From assembly GCA_017506865.1 (NCBI GenBank), contig JAFCMP010000091.1:124001-188000 (forward strand): DNA of 64,000 nt. The letters are read 5' to 3'. Positions 9,972 through 19,935 of this stretch are shown here, in pieces. The notes under the pieces are model-generated. The model saw nothing but the letters and a program-made list of their open reading frames with translations. It did not search any database and was not told where the DNA came from. How positions within the stretch are numbered: the stretch's first letter is position 1; the number at the start of each line of letters is the position of its first letter. Both the position numbers and the translations under genes were made by a program. This DNA comes from Tribonema minus. Its lineage: Eukaryota; Sar; Xanthophyceae; Tribonematales; Tribonemataceae.

Positions 9972-11459
9972 TTAACAGTGAACCTGCAAACAAGCGCCCC
10001 CATGAGCCAAACCGCTCAAGATGCACTGGTAAGACACATGGCGCATAAAAGAGCTGCTGCCGTCTGTCTCACAAATGTCAGCGCAATATGCGCTAAGCAC
10101 AGCCTGATTGCTGGTGGGAGACAATGCTGTGCTAGTGTAAGCACCGCCGCGCCTCCCCGCTGCTGCTGCATCTGGCGGCTGCGCGCCATCGCCACGCCTC
10201 TCCTTGCTCGCATGCCGCCTGTGCAGCGCCTTATGCCGCGCCTGCCAGTCGCGGAGGCGCTGCTGCTCCTCAGGCGTATGCGCCGACCAGTACTCCCGCC
10301 GCTTCTGCTGCCGCCGCGAGAGCAACCGTCCCAAGCTCCTGCCTGCGGCGCGCATGCTGCGCCGCGCAGCGCTGATGCCGGCGCGCTGTTGCATCGGCAC
10401 CGTCGCCGTCGCCGAGCTCGCCGCACCAGTGCCGCCACCCTGGTGGCGTGCGCCGCCGCCGCCGCCTTGATGGCGTGCGCCGCTGCCACCGCCTCGCGCG
10501 CCGCCGCTGCCGCCGCGGCGTGCACCGCTGCTGCCGCCGCTGCTGCCGCCGCCGCGCGCGCCGCCGCTGCTGCCAAGCGCGCCGCCTCGCGCGCCGCCGC
10601 TGCCGCCCCGTGCTCCGCCGCTACCGCCGTCGCGTGCGCCGCTGCAGCCGCCGCCGCTGCCGCCGCCGCGCGCGCCGCCGCTACTGTCGCCGCCGCCACT
10701 GCCGCGCGCTGGGAGCGGGGCCGCAGTGTCGCCACTGTCACACGCGCCACTGCGTGCGCGCAGCGGTGAAAGCGCCGCTGTCGCCGGGGCCAAAAGCGCA
10801 GCTGCGGTGCCGCCGCTGTTGTGCCCGCCGATGTCGCATGCAGGCACAGCTGCATGCGCCGCCGTTGTCGGCGCTGAGAGCACGACTGCAGTGCCGCTGC
10901 TGCCAAGCGCGCCACTGCTGCATGCTTGCGATGTTGGAAGCGCCTCCGTCGGCGCTGAGCGTGCGGCACATACGCCGCCGCTGTTGTTGGCGCAGCTGTT
11001 GGTGCCCGCGTTGCCATCGGCTGCGCGCGCCGACGCCAGCACTGTAGCCATTCTCGCAGCATCCTCCTCCAGCTCCGACACCCGACTCCGCAGCTGCAAC
11101 AGCGCTGCTGAATCAGCAGCGCATTGCCGCTCCAGCTCTCGCTGCGCTGCTGCCTCAGCCTTCTTGCTTTGCTGTAGCCGCTCTTGCAGGATGCTGACTC
11201 TCTGCTGCTCCTCAGCGACTCCCTGTGTGGCTTCTGCAAGGCACGTGCTGAGCCGGCGTCGCTCCTCCTGCAGTTTGACCTCCGCAGAGACAAAATAGGT
11301 CATTGCGCTGAGCACCTCACCAAGCTTTTCCCCCACGTCCCTGTCTCCGGTGCTGTAAAACCATTCCGAGGCTGAGCCCCAACGTCCCTTCTTGAGCAGC
11401 CGGGTGTACACGCTAAGCGCTTCAGCCCGACTCGCAACAGCACGTTTCCCCCCCACCAT
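9972..11459 (-). CDS. unknown protein: coiled coil, Gly/Ser/Ala-rich middle, basic tail
   Basis: A frame of 495 codons from ATG at 11459, not recognised. Residues about 60-155 are a strong coiled coil (SVLQ/SILQERLQQSKKAEA, RVSELEEDAARM). Residues 160-345 are low complexity, with Gly-Gly-Ala-Arg and Gly-Gly-Ser repeats encoded by GC-rich triplets. Residues about 350-425 are very basic (RRQQKRREYW, RHKALHRRHASK), which would suit nucleic-acid binding. A short N-terminal segment (YTRLLKKGRWGSASEWFY) looks globular. It sits between retroelement remains on both sides, so a structural protein (ORF1/Gag-like) of another mobile element is one reading; a host gene is another. The overlapping long frame at 10016-11293 is a GC-triplet shadow. 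Confidence 0.5.
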   Translation of the reverse strand: MVGGKRAVASRAEALSVYTRLLKKGRWGSASEWFYSTGDRDVGEKLGEVLSAMTYFVSAEVKLQEERRRLSTCLAEATQGVAEEQQRVSILQERLQQSKKAEAAAQRELERQCAADSAALLQLRSRVSELEEDAARMATVLASARAADGNAGTNSCANNSGGVCAARSAPTEALPTSQACSSGALGSSGTAVVLSAPTTAAHAAVPACDIGGHNSGGTAAALLAPATAALSPLRARSGACDSGDTAAPLPARGSGGGDSSGGARGGGSGGGCSGARDGGSGGARGGSGGARGGALGSSGGARGGGSSGGSSGARRGGSGGARGGGSGARHQGGGGGARHQGGGTGAASSATATVPMQQRAGISAARRSMRAAGRSLGRLLSRRQQKRREYWSAHTPEEQQRLRDWQARHKALHRRHASKERRGDGAQPPDAAAAGRRGGAYTSTALSPTSNQAVLSAYCADICETDGSSSFMRHVSYQCILSGLAHGGACLQVHC

Positions 11460-11631
11460 TTTGCTTCCAGTAAAAGGTGTTAAGGTGCTGCTGAATAGTA
11501 GATGAGCACGTGCTGCCAGGAAGGTGGCAGTATGCTGAAGCAGCAGCTGCTGCTGCTGCTAAGTAGTGAAGAGCCGAAGGGCGCCTTACGACGAGCACGC
11601 CCCCAGCTATAGAATTCCCGAAAACTCTGCT

Positions 11632-11881
11632 GTCGCCGTTTACAGCTGCTGCTGCTGACCGGAACTCCGTGTGTGGCTGGTTCTAAAGCCCCTGGATCCA
11701 CCGAGCGCTGTAAGTGGCCCCTTAAGGACGCCAGTAGACGGCACAGCTAATGGTGCAGAAGTTTGAACCCCAGCCACCTCAGGTTGCGTGCAGCAGAGGT
11801 GCCGACGGAAACAGCGAAAGCTGTGTGTTGGAGCACTATCCGAAATAGTACTGGACAGGTCAGCACCTGCCGAGATCAGCC
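11632..11881. repeat. direct repeat R, copy 1
   Basis: About 250 bases ending in GCCGAGATCAGCCAT that align at roughly 80 percent by eye with 13104-13369, same orientation. Copy 1 runs straight into the inverted gag repeat, copy 2 into the 295-base repeat. The pair may be the diverged ends or leader of an older related element. Confidence 0.7.
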
Positions 11882-12660
11882 ATGATTTTCATGAAGTAGT
11901 CAATATGTCAGACAGCGGAACTAGCTCTCAGACCAGCACGGCTCATGGAGTGCATAGGGCACCTGAGAGTGTGGGCTCGTTCACCACATCTGTGAATTCA
12001 AGCCGTAAGGCAAAAATTGAGGCGCTGGTGGAAACAGTACCTCTGCAAGGCAGGACCATTCATAAGGAAGGTGACCCACTGACGGTAGCACTGACGCAGG
12101 TTGAGAAGCGCAATGTGGCAGCTCTTTGGCACCGCTACCCAGAGGGGTTCTTGCAGGCGCGCAGCGCACTTAAGCGTATGCGCGAGGAAGATGTCTGGCT
12201 GGTTAACCAGAGATCCGAAGTCCGGGCAGATGAGGAGCCCCACACCGGTGAGCTAGTTTTTCATCACGCTCCAACCACACCAAAACTAGCTCACCGGTGT
12301 GGGGCTCCTCATCTGCCCGGACTTCGGATCTCTGGTTAACCAGCCAGACATCTTCCTCGCGCATACGCTTAAGTGCGCTGCGCGCCTGCAAGAACCCCTC
12401 TGGGTAGCGGTGCCAAAGAGCTGCCACATTGCGCTTCTCAACCTGCGTCAGTGCTACCGTCAGTGGGTCACCTTCCTTATGAATGGTCCTGCCTTGCAGA
12501 GGTACTGTTTCCACCAGCGCCTCAATTTTTGCCTTACGGCTTGAATTCACGGATGTGGTGAACGAGCCCACACTCTCAGGTGCCCTATGCACTCCATGAG
12601 CCGTGCTGGTCTGAGAGCTAGTTCCGCTGTCTGACATATTGACTACTTCATGAAAATCAT
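11882..12660. repeat. near-perfect inverted repeat, 379-base arms, 21-base spacer
   Basis: Left arm 11882-12260 and right arm 12282-12660 are reverse complements, with one mismatch noticed (near 11995/12547). The 21-base spacer is 12261-12281. Both arms carry the same gag N-terminal sequence. The right arm plus spacer is collinear with the intact gag of the neighbouring element (around 8990-9050), so the left arm is an inverted copy joined at a T-run, as expected of a fold-back template switch. Such a sequence could extrude a cruciform or form a long hairpin transcript. Confidence 0.92.
12203..12637 (-). pseudogene. Gag N-terminal fragment (retroelement fossil)
   Basis: Begins MSDSGTSSQTSTAHG and runs through SALKRMREEDVWLVNQ into the segment shared with the gag frame at 6691-9108. 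It is the N-terminal part of a related gag, isolated from the rest of its element, with a second copy inverted next to it at 11905-12260. It is broken and probably young, given the near identity of the copies. Confidence 0.75.
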
Positions 12661-13103
12661 TTGAAAAATTAATTGAGAAATATTCAGTATCACTCCTTAC
12701 TTGCTGAACCCTGCTTGTTCAGTGCCGACTGCTGTTCGAGTTCTCACCCCCAGCGTCAATGTAATTTGACGCTAGACGAAACAGCAGAAGTAGCACACCC
12801 AAACGAAGTGAACGAGCCCGTAGAGAGTAATGTAGCAAGAACGCAAAGCTACGCGAACGTAAAGAGCAGTATGTGTCAAACTTACGCAAATACGGAAAGA
12901 TTTGCTCCGCCCGCCGCGATAAAAAGATACGGTCACGGCGTGCAGTCTGACGCACGCACACGCCGTTCACCCGAGCCAGAGACTCGTGAACCAACACAGG
13001 CGATAGGTATCGCAAACAAAAGAGGTAAACAACTGCTGTGCCCTGCGCAGGCGCGGCAGCAACTTACCCAAGCAAAATATCCGCCCGAAAAACGGAGACG
13101 GCG
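12661..13103. other. spacer with a small perfect hairpin
   Basis: No gene recognised. AGCGTCAA at 12752-12759 pairs with TTGACGCT at 12766-12773 across a six-base loop. The stretch separates the inverted repeat from direct repeat R copy 2 and may be leader sequence of the related elements. Confidence 0.45.
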
Positions 13104-13369
13104 TTGTCGCCGCTTACAGCTGCTGTCTGCCCGGCACTCCGTGTGTGACTGGCCCCCAAGTCCTGGACTCACGAGTGCTGTAAGTGCCGCTCCCGAAAGA
13201 ACGCCAGTAGACAGCACAGCTTATGGTGCAGAAACCCGAACCCCAGCCGCCACCTCAGTTGCGTGCAGCAGAGGTGCCGACGGAAACAGCGAACACTCCC
13301 GTGCGTGCAGTGCCCCGAGCACTACGCGAACTTGTACGTGACAGGTCAGCACCTGCCGAGATCAGCCAT
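13104..13369. repeat. direct repeat R, copy 2
   Basis: Partner of 11632-11881: both contain TGTCGCCG, a block with CTCCGTGTGTG, the stretch around GTGCGTGCAGCAGAGG, and the end GATCAGCCAT. Copy 2 is followed directly by two 295-base repeats. Confidence 0.7.
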
Positions 13370-13664
13370 TGTGGTGGTGTGCCAACCACAGAGGGTGAAG
13401 TGTGTGAGACTCAGTCTCAACCTTGACTTGAAACAGCCGGAAATGCCCACTGCCTGGTGCCGTGGGAGGTGGACCGGAGCGCCCTCCCCAAGTGCAATAT
13501 CACCCTGATATGCAAGCGTGGCTAAACAGGTAGAAGCAGAAGAAGCTGTGCCATGTTGAAGGTTAAAGTCAGTGTCTGATTACTAAGCCCTACAGCGTTC
13601 CCGCACACAGTTGAAGTACGACCCAAGGGGAAACCCTCTTTTTAGGTTGAACTAGCCAGATAAG
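13370..13664. repeat. 295-base repeat family, copy 2
   Basis: Full-length copy from TGTGGTGGTGTGCC to GCCAGATAAG. Separated by only eight bases (ATCGCCAT) from copy 3 and differing from it, by eye, at a single indel. GCCAT precedes both copies 2 and 3, which could be a duplicated target or part of the repeated unit. Confidence 0.88.
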
Positions 13665-13672
13665 ATCGCCAT

Positions 13673-13966
13673 TGTGGTGGTGTGCCAACCACAGAGGGTG
13701 AAGTGTGTGAGACTCAGTCTCAACCTTGACTTGAAACAGCCGGAAATGCCCACTGCCTGGTGCCGTGGGAGGTGGACCGGAGCGCCCTCCCCAAGTGCAA
13801 TATCACCCTGATATGCAAGCGTGGCTAAACAGGTAGAAGCAGAAGAAGCTGTGCCATGTTGAAGGTTAAAGTCGTGTCTGATTACTAAGCCCTACAGCGT
13901 TCCCGCACACAGTTGAAGTACGACCCAAGGGGAAACCCTCTTTTTAGGTTGAACTAGCCAGATAAG
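13673..13966. repeat. 295-base repeat family, copy 3
   Basis: 294 bases, nearly identical to copy 2. Its right edge abuts the reverse-transcriptase frame of the neighbouring LINE, which stops at this border. Near identity of tandem copies points to a recent event. Confidence 0.88.
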
Positions 13967-16941
13967 GGGGCCGCTTTACGACAACTGCAAAGTACAGCGG
14001 CCCTAGAGGGTCCCCTTGCTGGCACCCTAGGTGGGAGCAGATAATGCGAGCTTCACCGTTCACCTCCACTCGCATCTCTGGGGCAGTGTCACCACAGTAT
14101 ATGGACTCGAAGTGCGGGAACAGCTCCGGACAGAAGAGCATAAGTCCCCGCACAATGGCGGCGCGATCCACACTGTTAAATGCGTTCTCACAGTCCAGCT
14201 GGATTGTGGTGCCATACAGCTCGTGCCACACGCGCGCGCGCGCTGCCACATGCTCGACGCCAGACCGGTATCCTACGCCAAACTGCGACATGGAGGCCAG
14301 CAGCCCCGATATTTTGCCCTTGACACTCCGTGCCGCTGTGGACCCGAGGAGTCTGCGCCAGCCTGAGTCTACACTGGAGCAGGCGATCGGACGCCGCTTC
14401 TGTCCTATGCCTGAGAGGGCCGCGGCGCGGAGAAGCCGTTGCGATTGCTCCGGCAGCAATTCGGGCTCAACAAGCAGCGTCGTGAACACCTTGGCCAGGT
14501 GATGGGCGAATGCCGGTTCCATCACATCCGATTCTGAATCACCAGCTAGTCCTGGCGAAGCACTGCCCACGGGGGGGGTGGCTGCTTTCACTGGTGCACC
14601 ACGCCCAGCGGCCATCAAGAGGTGTTCATAGCGTAGGCCGTCCAGCCCTCCTGCCTTAACCGCCCCTGCTGCGGACAAGGTCGACAGTATGTCTGTCGCC
14701 TCCACCTGGAGGCGCCGTCCGGCTGCGCTGGCAGCATCCTCAGGCCTATCGCTGCGATCATGCGCCTGACCCGATTCGAAGACGGGACTGCCGCTGCCAG
14801 CGGGCCCGGCGGTCGTTGCCACCCCTGCGCCGTGCAAGCAGTGCCGCCGGGCGTCGCGTACCAGGCCGCGCACTTGCTCCATTGGCGTATCGACTACCCC
14901 GGGCCGGATGCCAGTTTCACGGTGCTTTGCTGCCAGCACCTGTGCCTTGACCTCGTCTGCTGGGGCACATGCTTCACGCGCCTCTAGTCGTGCGGCAGCC
15001 AGGCCTACCCCCCGTCGCTTGCCTGAGAGGGCAGCGCATGCTGTTTGCTGCCTGGAGTCAGCCTCCGTCCAGTCGGCATCGAAGTTCGTTTGTGCCGACG
15101 CTGTAGCTGCGTTGTTTGGTTTGGGGGCCCGCAGCGCCGCTGCTGCTGACAGCGTCTTTCTCAGTGGCTCCGCAAAGTCGCCAGACAGCAACGCTGCCAG
15201 CCGGGCCGCAGGCGGCATACCGGTTTCCTCCGGTTGCCTACCAAAGGCCATTGCTGCTAGCAGGTGCAGCAGCCTGTAGCCGCGCTGCACTAGAGTCTGA
15301 GAAACCTGATGAGCAAACGCCCCGGCACCATGATGGAGGCGCACCCGTGCCGCCTCACGTGCACTGTCTGTGGCGTCCGCCAGTAGTCGTGTGGCGTGCT
15401 CCACTAGCCGTGCCCACTGGGTGCACTGCAGCTGAGTGCGGAAGGGGTTGGCAGTCGTGGTGAACCGCAGCAGCAGTAGATCCGCCTCATTGGTCTGGTC
15501 AAGTGCGTGGACGACCGAGGGCGTCGAGAGGTCCCAAGCCAGGGATGCTCGTGCCTGGGGCTTTGAGGGCCTGCCACTGGTGGTGGTGGTCGGGGGGGGC
15601 GGTGACGCGGCATCGTCCGGCGGGTCCAAGTCCATGTCCGCCCATCCCACGGCCGTCCCGTGGGGGGGGCTGCTGTCCTGCAGCCTCAGGCTGTTAGACT
15701 GAGTGCGGCTGCCGGCACTGCCAGGCGGTGCCGCAGCAGCTGCCGTTCGGCGCCGGCGTTGCGCGCCGGTTGCCGTGGCCGCCGGGCGTTTCATGCTGGA
15801 CTTTGAGTTGGCAGCGCCACTAGCCGACACCGCCGGTGGCTTTGGAGGTGTCGCTGCGGCAGCCCCCGCCGCCGCGGCCGCGCCGTCGCTACCCGCACCC
15901 CCGCCCTCGGACTGGCCCGGGGGTACTGCCGGGCGTGCGCGCGTGGGGGCGCTTCCATTCCGTCGACACGTGTGGCATGGCGAGGTCAGCGCGCATTGCC
16001 TCTGCCCCGCGCTGGCTGACATATGGACCAGACCGCAGGCACCTGTGCATGCACTCAGCTTCCTTACCGCCCGTAGGAAGTCTTCTGCCGTGCAACCATA
16101 CATGGTGCTCATCTCCTGCACACGCTTGGCATGGTGTGCCCCAGTGCTGCAGGTACTGCTGCCTGAAGGGGCACGGTCACCGGATGGGTCGTGATCAACC
16201 TGCTGCCGGATGCCCTTGGCGTATGCTGCCGCCGGATTTTGCTGACAGTGTGATGTGCTTGCCTCAGGGTTCAGCATCGACCTCGTGCAGCTACCACCGT
16301 TGAAGTGGGCCACTACCGGTGCCATGCGGCTAGCAGCTGACAGTTTGCCTCGCTGTTTGCTGTCCTCTTTCTGACTAAGCTGCCAAAATGCCAGTGTGCA
16401 TAGTGGACGCCTCAGTGGCTCAGGCTGCTGTGGCAACTGCAGCGCAGTACGGGGCTGTGTCCGACTCGGAGCCGTGATGTGGGTGCTGTCAGCTTGAGTG
16501 GTCGCCGACGCTGTCACAGTGGTTGGCAAGGGCGGAGCTGCCGCAGGGGCGACAAGCAGTTCAAAGTGTCCCGCATTTGTATATAGCCCAGGCGGCGTCC
16601 ACAGCACATCCAGACGGCAGTCAGGCTGAGCTGGAGTTGCCGGTGCGAATACCGCTGGCAGCCCCATCAGTTGTGCCAGCACCAGCCCTGTTGATTTTTG
16701 CGTGCTGCCAGTGGCCTGAGGCTCGGCCTGCCACACCGTCACCGAGACCGCGTAGACCGCTGCAACAATGGCCCACACAGACAAACCGAGGGGCCGTCCC
16801 CACACGCCCTCTCGGAGTACATACTTTGACAAAAAGCACACAACTAACGTTTCTTTGACCACGCTAGCTGTGGGTTTCGGCTTCGCCTCGTCAGGCCAGA
16901 GCAGTGTGGTCAAAACCGCTCTGACGACCCACCTGAAACTT
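13967..16941 (-). mobile_element. LINE (RandI/Dualen-like), truncated at both ends
   Basis: An open frame of about 980 codons, without a credible start Met, begins after a stop near 16941. Residues about 30-125 resemble an OTU-type cysteine protease without its N-terminal Cys box: LREGVWGRPLGL, and a His-box-like NAGHFELLV. OTU domains are known in RandI/Dualen LINEs of Chlamydomonas. The middle is Ala/Pro-rich with a Cys-rich patch (CALTSPCHTCRR). Reverse transcriptase starts near residue 765 (GGLDGLRYEHLL) and shows RPIACSSVDSGWRRLL, motif A QLDCENAFNSVDR with its catalytic Asp, and motif B GCQQGDPLGPLYFAV. The frame then ends at the 295-base repeat, so motif C (xxDD) and any C-terminal endonuclease are absent. 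5' truncation is usual for LINEs; the 3' loss is linked to the repeat. Confidence 0.82.
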
Positions 16942-17367
16942 CAAGCGCTGTCCGGTCCCGCCGCCGCCGCTGCTGCCGCCGTCGCCGCCATTGTTCGCTT
17001 ACATTATTACGTTCACGCAACCCTACAACAGCCCATTACAGTTACTGACATGCAAACTTCTCAATGCCACGTCAAATTTAACAACAAATGCTACTTTACA
17101 ATAGTACTTCTAACCAGTGAAAGCGCACAAACATGCAAACGCACACGCAGATGCATCATGCCATCGTCTTCGCCACGCATGCATTCTAGGAGCACTCAAA
17201 TACCTGAGCATGCAAGCAGAAAGTTGTAGCCAGCTACACCATATGCTAGGGCTTACTAGTAGCAGGTCTACCAATAACCAGGAACTCGATGTGCGCCCAA
17301 GTGTTGGACCTGGATTCCTATGCACCTGCAGACAAAACAGCAACTAGAAGCAGCAGCGAATCAGTAC
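16942..17367. other. spacer upstream of the satellite
   Basis: A short GCC/GTC triplet run lies at about 16960-16992. The rest is unique AC-rich sequence with no recognised gene. Confidence 0.5.
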
Positions 17368-19565
17368 CGTGGCCCCCCACCCACCCCGGAAACGGACACG
17401 CCAACACCGCAAGCGGCATTGCTGGTCGCAGCCTCTTCAAGGGGGTAGGGGGGAGTGGGGCTCAACATAACGTTGTGGTGGAGATGAATATTAAAGTAAA
17501 CCTGCAGACGAAACAACAGCAAACAACAGCAGCTCAGTAGCCCCCCCCCACCCCCCCACAACCCACCCCGGAAACGGACACGCCAACACCGCAAGCGGTA
17601 TTGCTGGTCGCAGACTCTCCAGGGGGGTAGGGGGGAGTGGGGTGAGACATGACGTTGTGGTGGAGATGAATATCAAAGTAAACCTGCAGACGAAACAACA
17701 ACAAACAACAGCAGCTCAGTAGCTCCCCCCCACCCCCCCACAACCCACCCCGGAAACGGACACGCCAACACCGCAAGCGGTATTGCTGGTCGCAGACTCT
17801 CTAAGGGGGTAGGGGGGGATGGGGCGCAACATAACGTTGTGGTGGACATGAATATCAGAGTGGATTCACAGTCAAACTGCAGACACAACAACAACAAACA
17901 ACAGCAGCAGCAGCAGCTGCTGCCAGTTAGTAGCCCCCCCCCACCCGCCCCGGAAACGGACACGCCAACACCGCAAGCGGCATTGCTGGTCGCAGACTCT
18001 CCGAGAGGATGGGGGGGAGTGGGGCGCGACATGACGTTGTGGTGGATATGAATATCAAAGTGAACTCAAGGTGAACCTGACAATTCAACAACAAACAACA
18101 GCAGCAGCAGCAGCAGCTGCCGGTGAGTAGCCCCCCCACCCACCCCGGACACGGACACGCCAACACCGCAAGCGGCATTGCTGGTCGCAGACTCTCCAAG
18201 GGGGTAGGGGGGAGTGGGGCTCAACATAACGTTGTGGTGGAGATGAATATCAAAGTAAACCTGCAGACGAAACAACAACAAACAACAGCAGCTCAGTAGC
18301 CCCCCCCACCCCCCCACAACCCACCCCGGAAACGGACACGCCAACACCGCAAGCGGTGTTGCTGGTCGCAGACTCTTCGAGGGGGTAGGGGGGAATGGGG
18401 CGCGGCATAACGTTGTGGTGGACATGAACATCAGAGTGAATTCACAGTCAACCTGCAGACACAACAACAACAAACAACAGCAGCAGCAGCAGCTGCTGCC
18501 AGTTAGTAGCCCCCCCCCACCCGCCCCGGAAACGGACACGCCAACACCGCAAGCGGCATTGCTGGTCGCAGATCCTCCGAGAGGATGGGGGGGAGTGGGG
18601 CGCGACATGATGTTGTGGTGGATATGAATATCAAAGTGAACTCAAGGTGAACCTGACAGTACAACAACAAACAACAGCAGCAGCAGCAGCAGCAGCTGCC
18701 GGTGAGTAGCCCCCCCACCCACCCCGGAAACGGACACGCCAACACCGCAAGCGGCATTGCTGGTCGCAGACTCTCCAAGGGGGTAGGGGGGAGTGGGGCT
18801 CAACATAACGTTGTGGTGGAGATGAATACCAAAGTAAACCTGCAGACGAAACAACAACAAACAACAGCAGCTCAGTAGCCCCCCCCCACCCCCCCACAAC
18901 CCACCCCGGAAACGGACACGCCAACACCGCAAGCGGTATTGCTGGTCGCAGACTCTCCAGGGGGGCAGGGGGGAGTGGGGCGAGACATGACGTTGTGGTG
19001 GAGATGAATGTCAAGTAAACCTGCAGACGAAACAACAACAAACAACAGCAGCTCAGTAGCCCCCCCCACCCCCCCACAACCCACCCCGGAAACGGACACG
19101 CCAACACCGCAAGCGGTGTTGCTGGTCGCAGACTCTTCGAGGGGGTAGGGGGGAATGGGGCGCGGCATAACGTTGTGGTGGACATGAACATCAGAGTGAA
19201 TTCACAGTCAACCTGCAGACACAACAACAACAACAACAGCAGCAGCAGCAGCTGCTGCCAGTTAGTAGCCCCCCCCCACCCGCCCCGGAAACTGACACGC
19301 CAACACCGCAAGCGGCATTCAATTTGCTGGTCGCAGGCTCTCCGAGAGGATGGGGGGGACTGGGGCGCGACACAATGTTGTGGTGGACATGAATATCAAA
19401 GTGAATTCAAGGTGAACCTGACAGTACAACAACAAACAACAGCAGCAGCAGCAGCAGCTGCCGGTGAATAGCCCCCCGACCCACCCCGGTAACGGACACG
19501 CCAACACCGCAAGCGGTATTGCTGGTCGCAGACTCTCCGAGAGGGGTAGGGGGGAGTGGGGCGCG
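17368..19565. repeat. satellite of 12 monomers with higher-order structure
   Basis: Monomers of 182-201 bases share CCCCGGAAACGGACACGCC, a GCTGGTCGCAGA block, a G-rich GGGGGGAGTGGGG block and GTTGTGGTGGA. The shared word starts near 17389, 17572, 17754, 17954, 18147, 18330, 18531, 18724, 18907, 19090, 19286 and 19487. Monomers fall into types S1, S2, L and M by length and variant bases. They follow S1-S2-L-M, S1-L-M, S1-S2-L-M and a last M-like piece, with steps near 758, 577 and 763 bases. CAG/CAA runs and C-runs vary in length. Repeated short frames on both strands are a by-product of the repeat. Confidence 0.93.
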
Positions 19566-19668
19566 ACATAACGTACTACGTAGTGTTGGAAATGGATTAC
19601 GTAAAAGCAGCATCGCAAAGGCGGGCAGGAAGAAGCAGGCCTGCAGACAACGGCGGGCATCACCCCAT

Positions 19669-19744
19669 ATGCGACAGCAAATGTAGCTAGCACGCTCGTG
19701 AGCCAAATGCGACAGCAATTGTAGCCAGCACGCTCGTGAGCCAA
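19669..19744. repeat. 38-base tandem duplication
   Basis: Two copies (19669-19706 and 19707-19744) of a unit beginning ATGCGACAGCAA and ending CGTGAGCCAA, differing at about two positions. Not related in sequence to the neighbouring satellite. Confidence 0.9.
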
Positions 19745-19829
19745 ATGCCTGGTGAAAGCGGGTGCAACAAGGGCTCACGTTTACCAGCATGCCGCCAGCT
19801 GCCGGCCCCGGTCGCTCGCTGGCCCTTCG

Positions 19830-19935
19830 TCACGCCATGTCCAGCCTGAGCCAGTACTCGTACATCTCCTGCTGCCGCGACGGGTGAGCAGTTTCAGCTC
19901 GGCGAGCTGTGGCCTGGCCTTGAACATGCATGGGC
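19830..19935 (-). CDS. possible terminal exon of an unknown gene
   Basis: Minus strand: a pyrimidine-rich tract and CCCAG acceptor at 19936, then an open segment ending QQEMYEYWLRLDMA and a TGA at 19830-19832. It needs one base to complete its first codon (phase 2 entry). The ending looks protein-like rather than random. A short candidate exon lies just upstream, with a GTGAGC donor near 19985, but no longer gene model could be built. The same interval also has a plus-strand ATG frame with a GTGAGC donor, so strand is not settled. Confidence 0.28.

Noticed and set aside
10016-11293. A 425-codon Ala/Arg-rich frame overlapping the 495-codon frame
   Set aside because: It is a shadow of GC-rich triplet repeats in another frame; no coiled coil or motif, and composition explained by the real frame.
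17361-19471. Many repeated 60-226-codon frames in the satellite on both strands
   Set aside because: They recur because the monomers recur, change frame with C-run length and have no start context; not genes.
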